A stretch of 64,000 nt of DNA, from the NCBI RefSeq assembly GCF_000350225.1, contig NW_005179301.1, positions 1 through 64,000 of the forward strand, in the 5' to 3' direction. Source of the stretch: Chondrus crispus. Its lineage: Eukaryota > Rhodophyta > Florideophyceae > Gigartinales > Gigartinaceae. Position numbers and translations under genes: made by a program. This document shows positions 1-11,304 of this stretch, one piece after another (position 1 is the first letter of the stretch; every line of letters starts with the position of its first letter). The notes under the pieces are model-generated. The model saw only the letters and a list, made by a program, of their open reading frames with translations. It did no database searches and had not been told where the DNA came from.

Positions 1-351
1 ACGTCATTTGTCGAGGGGTTTCGGACCCTGGAAACCGGGATCGGGAGCGGAAGACACCCGGAATCTGGAATCGATGAACATGCCTCCAGACGTCCGGCTG
101 AAAACACGTTTCACACTTACTGACAAATGCAGACACGCACCGAGGGTCCTTCCAGGCAGAAATAATGCTTGAATCACGATCTCACCTGCGCTCATGCGCT
201 CATGCGCACGTCAGATCATCCACTCACTGTCTGTCTCTCCTACGATAAATGTCGACTCTCACTTCCACCCTCAGACAAATGCACCTCTGTACATCCACAG
301 GACAAACACATGTGATGCACCGGACTGTGCGCCTCCCTTTCCCTTCCCGAC

Positions 352-916
352 ATGCACCTTAACCCACCGCACCGACCGCACCGATCGCACAGAACGCACA
401 GAACGCACAGACGCCTCCGACACAACCGCTTCAACCTCGGCTTCGATTCTGTTTGGGCCGTGGTTCACGAATACGAGTCCTCTCTTTTGAAAGGTAAGTC
501 TCGCACTGGCGTCCCGGCGACCGCACCAAAGAACATATGTGAAATGGGCGGCCTCCTTGCCTGCGAGACTTACCGCAACAGCGCTTGAGAGAGATGCTGT
601 TGCTAACGCGAGTCACCGCTTGTTTTTTCGGCGCTTTTCGTTCTTTCTGTTTGTATTTCTTTCCTATTTACACGACGCACTGGCACTGTTTCTTCTTTTT
701 TTGCCGTGCAGGCGACGGAGTGGCACCCAGACGTTTTGCTCACGTTCCAGGACGTCCATCTTGGCCTTCTGGGTCAAGCACGCCAGAGGTACGGTTTACA
801 CGCAGACATATAGGCAGAAGAAAGAGCGATCTGAAAATGCGGTTTGGTTTTGGTTTTCTTCTTTGTCTTCTTCTTTATGCGCGCAGGTGAATGTTATCTT
901 AAAGAACTGGGTTTAG
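352..916 (+). CDS. candidate two-intron small gene, macro-repeat copy 1
   Basis: Two introns with consensus borders can be read: 494-711 (GTAAGT...GCAG after a T-rich tract) and 789-886 (GTACGG...GCAG after a T-rich tract). Removing both leaves one open frame from ATG 352 through exon 2 (712-788) to TAG at 914-916, about 82 residues. The N-terminal part is rich in His, Arg and Thr because it lies on an imperfect CACAGAACG-type repeat. I recognise no domain. The splice signals and preserved frame suggest a real transcript, but the short biased peptide could equally be a spliced non-coding RNA. The same structure recurs at 3859-4423 and 22991-23555. An upstream start at 194 gives a 98-residue unspliced frame, which I consider less likely. 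Confidence 0.33.
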
Positions 917-2595
917 ATTTCACATGTACGGTACAGTGTAGTAAGATTCTTTATTGGTAAAAATAGATGTGTTAAACGTTTCAAACGTTTCGTTTGCACG
1001 AAAAGGTTTGCCAGCAAAGGAAGAAGGGTAGAGTCTGCAAGCGCGGAAAATTGCGAAACACAGAGGCGGAAGCAAAAGGTTACCGAGAATGACACACGAT
1101 AACAACTGGCTGTTGTGTTGATTGCGTGAAGAGTGGCGGCTGTCGGCGCGGCATACTTAACCTTTGGGGTGGTACGGACGGGCGAATGGTATCTGCGGTT
1201 TTGATACTTGTTTCTTGCCAGTCACACGCCTCCCGCACCTCGCATTAACCCCGCCCCCGTTTTGGCTCTCGACGGCGCCGTCTCCTTTTGCCGCGTCCGT
1301 TGTCCACCAACCCCTTCTGCCTCCTCGACCCCCTCCCTACTGCCGTCGTCTCATGCCAATTGTCCGGCACTCACACCATCGTCGCAACGGCCCTCTGTTC
1401 TCCCTCTTCTGCATGCTCTCTCCCTAATACGCCCTCCGTCGCCGCAGCACAGTCCCCTTCCCACCTCTCAGTTACGCTTTCATCGCTTTCGTTGAATACC
1501 CCCGCTCTCTACCTAATACGCCCTCCGTCGCCGCAGCACAGTCCCCTTCCCACCTCCCCTTCCGACCTCCCCTTCCGACCTCCCCTTCCGACCTCCCCTT
1601 CCGACCTCTCTGTGACGCTGTCATCGCTTTCATTGAACACCCCCCAATGTCCCCAATGTCCACGCGCCCCTTCCCCTTCCAACCGCAAGTGGCGAGCAAA
1701 CATCCTCGAGTGCTTCAATACAGTCCCCATTCCCTCCCATCTTCTCCTCAGTCGACGAGTATGCAATGATTTCCAGCGCCCAGCATCCCCAGTTTTGTCC
1801 CTCAATTCACTCCGTCGGAAGAACATGCTTCGCATATGACCTTTCTCACATCATGGTCACCGCTCACAATTAAATTGATTCCAATACCCTACAACCTAAC
1901 CCCCCAATTTCTCCAGTTAACGTTCCGCACCGCCCACATCCTGCCCAACCCGCCCAACCCGCCCAACCCGCCCAATCGGGAGCGCAACACACCCGGAATG
2001 TAGAATCGATAAACATACCTCCAGACTCCCGGCCGAAACACGTTTCACACCGGCGCACCGACGCTCCTCTCCCGGCAGCGGCGGAGAGCGCGGAAAGCGC
2101 GGAGGGCGCGGAAAGCGCGGAGGGCGCGGAGAGCGTGGAAAGATTGGAGATGGCAGGGACAGTAGGGACGGTGGGAGATTACAGAGAATAGGAATTCATG
2201 GGAGAGGGCGAAAATGTCGGCAAAAATATGTCGTAAGTGCACGTACCCAGGGCGCGTGTTCTCAACGTGGACACGTTTCACATCCGGATCTCGAACACCT
2301 GACGCGGTGGAGATTGCATCACAGCCATGTAGTGTACTGTGCGCGTGTGGAGGTGAAGGTACCTACTTTTAAAAAAGTAATGTTTAACCAAAGTGCACAA
2401 TGGTGCGGTGAGCGATGATCGCTCACACGCAGAAGCGAGTTTTTTACTTGTTCAATTCACTGTAACATGCAAGCCGCGGACAACCTTCAAATTATAGAAG
2501 CAATGTTGATTGCGAGGACAAATGCATACCTTTAAATACCGTTGGTATCCACACTGTGTCGCCGCAGAGTCCGCTGTTTGGGAGAGGGGAGTTCG

Positions 2596-2667
2596 TGGCA
2601 GAGTGGACAACCGGTTGCTGGTGGTGCAGTTGACACTCTGCGCCTGCGAGGCCCTGGGTTCGATTCC
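2596..2667 (+). repeat. tRNA-like block with Pol III A and B boxes, copy 1
   Basis: An A-box-like TGGCAGAGTGGA (2596-2607, 11 of 12 consensus positions) is followed 49 bp later by a perfect B box, GGTTCGATTCC (2657-2667). This is the internal type 2 Pol III promoter layout of tRNAs and tRNA-derived SINEs. The seven-base acceptor stem does not pair, so it is not a working tRNA gene. Just downstream, CAACTTGGTTG and CCAACCAAGTTG can form a hairpin, followed by T runs and a pyrimidine tract. A tRNA-derived SINE embedded in the macro-repeat is the simplest reading. Confidence 0.5.
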
Positions 2668-3858
2668 CGCCCGGTGCCCAACTTGGTTGCGTGCCCAACT
2701 TGGTTGAGCCACTTGGGCACCCAACCAAGTTGGCCCGGGCAAAATTCGTACCATACCTAGTTACTTAGTTACTTTCTTTTTTTACTTTCTTCCTACCTTC
2801 TTCCTACCTTCTTCCTACTTTCTTCCTACTTTCTTCCTACTTTCTTCCTACTTTCTTCCTATTTTCTTCCTACTTCTTTCTGTTCTCTTTCTGTTCTCTT
2901 TCTGCTTTCTTTCTATTGCCTTTTTATTGTATTTTTATTGTATTTGTATTGTTCCTCCTCTCCTCACCAACCTCGTCTTGTCTAATCTACTTGTTCGTCT
3001 CCGTTTCGATTGAGTTCAAACGCGCACGGGTCTTAGCGACAAACACTTTTCTCTCTCCTCTCGCTAAACATATTCCTTTTACACATTACGCAATCCAAAT
3101 ACTCTACAACTAAGCCTTTCGCCCTTCCGACGTCTCTTCCCGCTGCCGTCCCCCCCCTCCCCAAATCCATCATCCCGCACACTGCCTCTTGCTCACGAGA
3201 CCTCCCTCACTCGCTACGCTCCCTACTGCCTGCCATCTCGGCTTCCCGGCCCGCACAGCAGCCCGAGGCGTTAGCGATGACGTCCCCACGTCCCCACGTC
3301 CCCACGTTAACACGTTCCCCACGTTCCCCACGTCCCCACGTTCCCACGTTTTTACCCTCCCCCGTAGTACACAGCCCAAAATGTGGCGTTCCGAAGTCCG
3401 CGACAGGAAGCAGCGGGACCAGCGAAATGCGTGGAATCAGGGGAGGCGGAATGCAAATTGATCGTATGCATTTAATTGGTTGGATCTGTCCCGTATGGGG
3501 CACAGTGACGTCATTTGTCGAGGGGTTTCGGACCCTGGAAACCGGGATCGGGAGCGGAAGACACCCGGAATCTGGAATCGATGAACATGCCTCCAGACGT
3601 CCGGCTGAAAACACGTTTCACACTTACTGACAAATGCAGACACGCACCGAGGGTCCTTCCAGGCAGAAATAATGCTTGAATCACGATCTCACCTGCGCTC
3701 ATGCGCTCATGCGCACGTCAGATCATCCACTCACTGTCTGTCTCTCCTACGATAAATGTCGACTCTCACTTCCACCCTCAGACAAATGCACCTCTGTACA
3801 TCCACAGGACAAACACATGTGATGCACCGGACTGTGCGCCTCCCTTTCCCTTCCCGAC

Positions 3859-4423
3859 ATGCACCTTAACCCACCGCACCGACCGCACCGATCGCACAGA
3901 ACGCACAGAACGCACAGACGCCTCCGACACAACCGCTTCAACCTCGGCTTCGATTCTGTTTGGGCCGTGGTTCACGAATACGAGTCCTCTCTTTTGAAAG
4001 GTAAGTCTCGCACTGGCGTCCCGGCGACCGCACCAAAGAACATATGTGAAATGGGCGGCCTCCTTGCCTGCGAGACTTACCGCAACAGCGCTTGAGAGAG
4101 ATGCTGTTGCTAACGCGAGTCACCGCTTGTTTTTTCGGCGCTTTTCGTTCTTTCTGTTTGTATTTCTTTCCTATTTACACGACGCACTGGCACTGTTTCT
4201 TCTTTTTTTGCCGTGCAGGCGACGGAGTGGCACCCAGACGTTTTGCTCACGTTCCAGGACGTCCATCTTGGCCTTCTGGGTCAAGCACGCCAGAGGTACG
4301 GTTTACACGCAGACATATAGGCAGAAGAAAGAGCGATCTGAAAATGCGGTTTGGTTTTGGTTTTCTTCTTTGTCTTCTTCTTTATGCGCGCAGGTGAATG
4401 TTATCTTAAAGAACTGGGTTTAG
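3859..4423 (+). CDS. candidate two-intron small gene, macro-repeat copy 2
   Basis: Same structure as 352-916: introns at 4001-4218 and 4296-4393, with the same splice borders, start and stop. I read no difference from copy 1 across this stretch. Such identity is expected from recent duplication or homogenisation and says nothing about selection. Function unknown; a non-coding spliced RNA is equally possible. Confidence 0.32.
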
Positions 4424-4977
4424 ATTTCACATGTACGGTACAGTGTAGTAAGATTCTTTATTGGTAAAAATAGATGTGTTAAACGTTTCAAACGTTTCGT
4501 TTGCACGAAAAGGTTTGCCAGCAAAGGAAGAAGGGTAGAGTCTGCAAGCGCGGAAAATTGCGAAACACAGAGGCGGAAGCAAAAGGTTACCGAGAATGAC
4601 ACACGATAACAACTGGCTGTTGTGTTGATTGCGTGAAGAGTGGCGGCTGTCGGCGCGGCATACTTAACCTTTGGGGTGGTACGGACGGGCGAATGGTATC
4701 TGCGGTTTTGATACTTGTTTCTTGCCAGTCACACGCCTCCCGCACCTCGCATTAACCCCGCCCCCGTTTTGGCTCTCGACGGCGCCGTCTCCTTTTGCCG
4801 CGCCCGTTGTCCACCAACCCCTTCTGCCTCCTCGACCCCCTCCCTACTGCCGTCGTCTCATGCCAATTGTCCGGCACTCACACCATCGTCGCAACGGCCC
4901 TCTGTTCTCCCTCTTCTGCATGCTCTCTCCCTCCCACTTCTGCCCTCCCCTCCTCGCGATCTCGTGTCTACACACCG

Positions 4978-5401
4978 TGTTGAATTCGGCACCAGTATCA
5001 ACCTTGATCCGCCACAGGGTTGGTACTGTAATGGACCGATGGGCAATTTGTGGGTTCTGAAATCGGACCCAAAAATAGAACCATTGAATACGGACTCGAA
5101 ATCAAGGTCCCCGAAATTCGGTGGTCCACGCACGCGCGAGCATTTGCGTCCACGCCGGATCCCCAGAGAGCTAACATGTGCTGCACCCGATAGCGGGTTA
5201 GTCGCCTCGTAGCCATACGGATGGTATTACTGTAATACGGCAAGTATTAGACCAATTACGGGTACTCTTGTCACATAGCACGTAATGTAGGGCTGCGAGA
5301 AACCTGTGAACTTAAGCACAAAGATCCGAGCAACGACAGCATAAAAACTACAGAACACAAAAACGAGTAAACCACGACGACATCTTCCGTGAGTTTTATC
5401 A
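4978..5401 (+). repeat. 5' LTR of Copia-A
   Basis: Begins TGTTGAATTC and ends GTTTTATCA, matching 9677-10100 base for base by eye over 424 bp. The primer-binding site follows directly. Confidence 0.95.
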
Positions 5402-8400
5402 GGTTATGCCGCCCAGGACGCCAATTGGACGCCAATTGCGCACCTGTGAATCTGTCACGAAACCAGGACCCGAAATCACAACTTTTACTGTACCGCTCGG
5501 CGCTTGAGTTCAACCTGTGTTAGAACCCTCCGGGCTATTGTCGAGCATCGCTCCGATACCCGTCGAGAACAGAAGGAATCATGGACTCCATCATGGACTC
5601 CATCAGAGAAGGCACCGTCGACACGTCAAGCTATCGCATCGCATCACTCACTTCAGAGAACTACTACCTCTGGGCATACTTCGCGCAAAGGGGCTTTGGA
5701 ACATCGTAGCTGGGACCGAACGCCCACCAACTGAAGAAGGAGATCTTGCGAAGTATGAGAGGAGGAAGGACCTCGCGCTCACGACCATCGTTCTAACCAT
5801 CGATGACTCTATCAGTGCTTCAGTTATCACGCTCCGTTATGCGAACAAAGTATGGACAACACTTCGTACTATGTTCTCTACTGTCTCTGAGGCTCGTGTG
5901 GATGCCTATCTAAGCCAGTATCAGAATGCTCGCATGGAATCTGGTGAGAAGGTGCTTCAATTCTCGAACCGACTCAACGAGTTCGAGAACAAGCTAGCAG
6001 CTATTGGTCACTCTCTAACCGAATCAGAGAAGAAGCGAGCACTGCTAAGGGGACTTGATGAGCACTTCGCCATTCCTGCAGGCGTGATTAAGGCTACTGC
6101 AAAATGTTATCATGATGCTTTGGCCTATCTGGTTGCATGTGAAGTTGAACATGAAGTGGAATCCCTCTCCGGCGCTGGTACCTCCACTACCGCGCTAACC
6201 ACCAGGGAAGGGACTTGCGAATTCTGCAGGAAGATCGGACACAGCAAACAGGATTGCTTCTTCAATCCTAATAGCCCGAGCTACAGGCCCCAACTGGCGA
6301 AGAAGCGCATTGACAGACGCCGGAACCGCGGTCAACCGCGGAATCAGACGCCCCGCAGGAAGAGCTACCATCAGAAACGACCAGGTGACAGCGACAGCGC
6401 CTATGTGGACATCTCGCTGGCAACTACTAAAGACCATACCAAGACTAATCTGTCTGGGACGCTACGTGAGAAGTGGTACATCGACTCCGGGGCCTCCGCA
6501 CACATGTGCAACGACACTGCACTATTTGAGACACTCGAGAAATCAACTCAAAAGCACTGCGTGTCCGTCGGTACTGGAAATCCCGCGGAGGTCATTGGTA
6601 CGGGATCAGTTTTATGTACGACCACAGTACGTGGTACTACGACCACAGTACGTTTTACTGATGTGTTGTGTGTCCCAAAGCTGGTATGTAACCTCATCTC
6701 TGTTAGCAGGATGAGGAAGGCTAAGCTCAAAACCACGTTCGACTCGGACAGTAATGGAGATGGTATGTGTCAAGTCACTACGAGAGACGGCAAAGTGGAG
6801 TATCTGCACGGAATTGAAAGCACTTCTGCTGGACTGTATGAAGCGGTACTGAAACCGACTGCAAAATCCTCCGACGCTGTGTTGGCAGTCTCACAAGAGC
6901 AGTGGCACGAAAGACTCGGTCATGCCAGTGAGTCGACAATGAAGAAGTCCCTTTCCCTCGTACGTGGAGTTCAGCTACAGGACGTGAAGGACTTGTTGAG
7001 CTGTGAGTCCTGTAGAGTTTCAAAGTCGACCAGAGCCCCTCGACCATTGCGTGAAGAGTCCCGCAAGACCACAAAGCCGCTCGATCTCGTGCACACGGAC
7101 CTGGTAGGTCCCTTCAGGACTTCTTCGCTTGGCGGGTGCCGCTACTTTATGCCCCTCTACGACGACGCATCTGCTTTCTCGCTAATAAGATTTCTCAAAT
7201 CTAAGACAGAAGCAGGAGCAGCACTGAAGTCAATGATAATGGAACTGGAGAAGCTGAAAACCGGGAGCTGGCGCACGTCATTGGTTAGGAGGGTACGGTC
7301 TGATAACGGAACTGAATTCATGTCTAGAAACCTAAAGCAATGGTTGTCCAATCGAGGCATTACGCAGGAATTCACTGCCCCGTACTCGCCGGAGTCTAAC
7401 GGCAAAGCCGAGCGACTAAACAGGACCCTTCTCGACATGTCTCGCACAATGATGGTGGCTGCAGAAGACCTTCCTCACAAAAATCGGATGTGGGCAGAAG
7501 CCGTAAACTTCTCAAACTACCTTCGAAATCGCATGTTCACATCTGCCGGGCACTGCCAGGACATGACACCCTTCGAGTGTGTCACTGGCCAGAAGCCTCA
7601 CCTCGCACACATTCGGAAGTTTGGAAGCAAGGCATATGCCCACATCCCCAAGGCAAAGCGACGAGGAAAGTTTGAACCTCGAGCAGACAGTGGATACTGT
7701 GTCGGCGTTGGATGTGGAAATGGGTACCGCATATTTCTACCGCAACTACATGCAGTAGTCATCTCCAGAGATGTGCAATTCGATGAAACCAAATCTACTG
7801 TACCCCCAGCTGCGGACGTAGGTCCTGCGGAGCAACATTGTGACATTGAGGAGATGCTTGACTCGGACAAACCACAGCTTATACCACCTGTATTAAACCC
7901 AGTACCAACACCTACGACTACCGATACAGTACCGCATGAGTCCACAATGGACCTGACGTACGTCCCAACTTTGCGCCGCTCCAGCCGTACAGTACGAACC
8001 CCACGCAAGTACTCGCCGGAAGACTCCGCCATGGTTCTTGCTCTCGTACATCACATGGGCAATGAAGATCCCCATGTCCCGCTTACATACAAGCAGGCGG
8101 TGGATTGCTCCGAAAGTGAGAAATGGAAAGCAGCAATGGATGAGGAAATCTCGCAGCTAAATAAGAACACATGGAAACTTGTACCGCTACCCCCTGGGAA
8201 GAAAGCAGTAAGGTCTAAGTGGGTTTACCTCAATAAGACTGATGCTCAGCAACGTGTTACTCGGCAGCGTGCTCGACTAGTCGCGAAAGGATTCACGCAG
8301 CGCTATGGGATCGATTACGATGAAGTGTTCTCCCCAGTTGCGAAGTACAGTACGGTACGATTCGTCCTCGCAATGGCAACCCAAGAGCAGCTCGAGCTGC

Positions 8401-9676
8401 TGCAGCTGGATGTCAAGGCGGCTTTCTTGAACGGGGAACTGAAGGAGGAGATCTATATGGAACAACCTGTTGGCTACTGTAACCCAGATCATCCAGATTT
8501 TGTCTACCGTCTTTTTCGAGCCATCTATGGTTTGAAGCAAGCCTCGAGAGCATGGCACATGCTTTGTGATACCTTTTTGAAGTCAATTGGATGTGTTCAG
8601 TCGGATGCAGACAAGAGCCTGTACCAGCTGGTGCTCAAAGGAGACAAAGTGTTCATCCTCGTCTACGTTGACGATATGCTACTCGCCGGACGGAGCATGG
8701 AAGTTTTGAGAGAAGTAGCTGAGATTATTGGCAACCGCTTCGCAATTCGCATAGAAAAGAAAGTCACTAAGTTTCTCGGTATCGTCATTGACCGATACAG
8801 CGAAAAGAGGGAGACCCATATCCACAGTGCAGCTATGATTACACACATGCTTGAAACTTTCAACATGACGACTTGCAGGAGTGTATCTAACCCCCTTGCT
8901 CCCGGTACAGTGCTGAATACAGCACAACGCAAACAGGATTCTTACAGCGAGGGCATGGACCAAAAGCCTTATCGCCAACTTGTTGGCTCGCTACTGTACT
9001 TGGCGAACACCACACGTCCCGACATCGCGTTCTCCACAAGTCTTCTCTCAAGGTTCCTGGAGAGACCTTCTTCTCAACACTGGGAAGCAGCAAAGCGCGT
9101 CTTGCGCTATCTTTCGGGGACAAAAACCCTCGGCATCCGGTTCAGCCTGAACAACAAGGCCGGGCTACACGGGTACACCGACTCAGATTTTGCTGCTGAC
9201 AAGGAGACACGGCGCAGCGTTAGTGGATTCGCATTCAAGTTTGCTGGCGGATCCATCAGCTGGAGAAGTAAAAAGCAGGAGGCTACCGCCCAGTCGACCC
9301 TGGAAGCAGAGTTTGTAGCTATGTCGTACGCAGCGCGCGAAGCAGTGTGGCTCCGTCGGTTGTTCAGGGAATGCTTTCCGTCCAACACTACGTTGCCAGC
9401 TACAGTAGTGTTTGGGGACAACGAGGGAGCCATGAACCTCGCTTACAATGACGTGGTGAACGAAAGGTCCAAGCACATCGCCGTCAAGTACTTCTTCTCG
9501 AAGGAGAAGGTCAAAGATGGCACCATCGTCTTCAACTACATCCAGACATCCGAAAATGCCGCTGACATCTTCACTAAGATATTGTGCGTCGCTACCCACA
9601 CGGAAATGGTCCACAAGTTAGGTATGAGTCATAGTTACACATCACAGCAATAGTGGGATGCAAGGTTGAGGGGGAG

Positions 9677-10100
9677 TGTTGAATTCGGCACCAGTATCAA
9701 CCTTGATCCGCCACAGGGTTGGTACTGTAATGGACCGATGGGCAATTTGTGGGTTCTGAAATCGGACCCAAAAATAGAACCATTGAATACGGACTCGAAA
9801 TCAAGGTCCCCGAAATTCGGTGGTCCACGCACGCGCGAGCATTTGCGTCCACGCCGGATCCCCAGAGAGCTAACATGTGCTGCACCCGATAGCGGGTTAG
9901 TCGCCTCGTAGCCATACGGATGGTATTACTGTAATACGGCAAGTATTAGACCAATTACGGGTACTCTTGTCACATAGCACGTAATGTAGGGCTGCGAGAA
10001 ACCTGTGAACTTAAGCACAAAGATCCGAGCAACGACAGCATAAAAACTACAGAACACAAAAACGAGTAAACCACGACGACATCTTCCGTGAGTTTTATCA
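9677..10100 (+). repeat. 3' LTR of Copia-A
   Basis: Direct repeat of 4978-5401, preceded by a polypurine tract at about 9668-9676. The macro-repeat resumes at 10101. Confidence 0.95.
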
Positions 10101-11232
10101 CTCAGTTACGCTTTCATCGCTTTCGTTGAATACCCCCGCTCTCTACCTAATACGCCCTCCGTCGCCGCAGCACAGTCCCCTTCCCACCTCCCCTTCCGAC
10201 CTCCCCTTCCGACCTCCCCTTCCGACCTCCCCTTCCGACCTCTCTGTGACGCTGTCATCGCTTTCATTGAACACCCCCCAATGTCCCCAATGTCCACGCG
10301 CCCCTTCCCCTTCCAACCGCAAGTGGCGAGCAAACATCCTCGAGTGCTTCAATACAGTCCCCATTCCCTCCCATCTCCTCAGTCGACGAGTATGCAATGA
10401 ATGATTTCCAGCGCCCAGCATCCCCAGTTTTGTCCCTCAATTCACTCCGTCGGAAGAACATGCTTCGCATATGACCTGCCCCACATCATGGTCACCGCTC
10501 ACAATTAAATTGATTCCAATACCCTACAACCTAACCCCCCAATTTCTCCAGTTAACGTTCCGCACCGCCCACATCCTGCCCAACCCGCCCAACCCGTGCT
10601 GGAAACCGGGATCGGGAGCGCAACACACCCGGAATGTAGAATCGATAAACATACCTCCAGACTCCCGGCCGAAACACGTTTCACACTTAAAGCACCGACG
10701 CTCCTCTCCCGGCAGCGGCGGAGAGCGCGGAAAGCGCGGAGGGCGCGGAAAGCGCGGAGGGCGCGGAGAGCGTGGAAAGATTGGAGATGGCAGGGACAGT
10801 AGGGACGGTGGGAGATTACAGAGAATGGGAATTCATGGGAGAGGGCGAAAATGTCGGCAAAAATATGTCGTAAGTGCACGTACCCAGGGCGCGTGTTCTC
10901 AACGTGGACACGTTTCACATCCGGATCTCGAACACCTGACGCGGTGGAGATTGCATCACAGCCATGTAGTGTACTGTGCGCGTGTGGAGGTGAAGGTACC
11001 TACTTTTAAAAAAGTAATGTTTAACCAAAGTGCACAATGGTGCGGTGAGCGATGATCGCTCACACGCAGAAGCGAGTTTTTTACTTGTTCAATTCACTGT
11101 AACATGCAAGCCGCGGACAACCTTCAAATTATAGAAGCAATGTTGATTGCGAGGACAAATGCATACCTTTAAATACCGTTGGTATCCACACTGTGTCGCC
11201 GCAGAGTCCGCTGTTTGGGAGAGGGGAGTTCG

Positions 11233-11304
11233 TGGCAGAGTGGACAACCGGTTGCTGGTGGTGCAGTTGACACTCTGCGCCTGCGAGGCCCTGGGTTCGA
11301 TTCC
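11233..11304 (+). repeat. tRNA-like block with Pol III A and B boxes, copy 2
   Basis: Same A box (11233-11244) and B box (11294-11304) as at 2596-2667. Here the downstream CCAACCAAGTTG arm of the hairpin is missing, and the pyrimidine tract starts directly after the GGGCACCCA motif. Confidence 0.5.

Larger units (their letters stand above)
1..3507 (+). repeat. macro-repeat unit 1 (3.5 kb, tandem)
   Basis: The sequence at 1 recurs at 3508, 12142 and (shortened) 22667, in the same orientation and nearly letter for letter, so this is one period of a tandem array. Parts in order: candidate spliced transcription unit (352-916); C-rich block with two copies of an ~45-bp segment (about 1424 and 1511) and a 12-bp CCTTCCGACCTC-type minisatellite (1550-1605); CCCAACCCG minisatellite near 1950; CGCGGAGGG-type minisatellite near 2090-2130; tRNA-like block (2596-2667); CTTTCTTCCTA polypyrimidine tract (2770-2880); a GTCCCCAC minisatellite (3280-3350). 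A ~120-bp segment at 53-160 has a diverged sister near 1970-2060. No long conserved protein is seen. The phase chosen for the unit boundary is arbitrary. Confidence 0.93.
4978..10100 (+). mobile_element. Copia-A: LTR retrotransposon, Ty1/Copia
   Basis: A 424-bp LTR at 4978-5401 is repeated at 9677-10100 with no difference that I can read, so the insertion is young. After the 5' LTR comes GGTTATG, complementary to the anticodon loop of initiator Met tRNA (half-tRNA priming, as in copia). A purine tract GAGGGGGAG precedes the 3' LTR. The internal region (about 5,517-9,653) has the Copia order: gag with a CCHC knuckle (about 6,215), aspartic protease (about 6,480), GAG-pre-integrase (about 6,900), integrase (7,080-7,480), reverse transcriptase (8,100-8,900) and RNase H (9,170-9,600). 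It looks nearly whole, with at most one break. No target-site duplication is seen. Confidence 0.95.

Noticed and set aside
271-468. Arg/Ser-Val repeat frame on the minus strand of each macro-repeat
   Set aside because: Produced by the CACAGAACG minisatellite; open on several frames of both strands with no domain.
1288-1839. Proline/serine-rich frame of ~180 residues in the macro-repeat
   Set aside because: Low-complexity translation of the C-rich minisatellites. Length and frame differ among copies with the repeat number, and the opposite strand is equally open.
2596-2667. A functional tRNA gene
   Set aside because: A and B boxes are good, but the acceptor stem does not pair and the T stem has a mismatch.
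3280-3350. CRISPR-like array in the GTCCCCAC repeats and other minisatellites
   Set aside because: Units are short, directly adjacent and lack unique spacers; these are minisatellites in a eukaryotic repeat.
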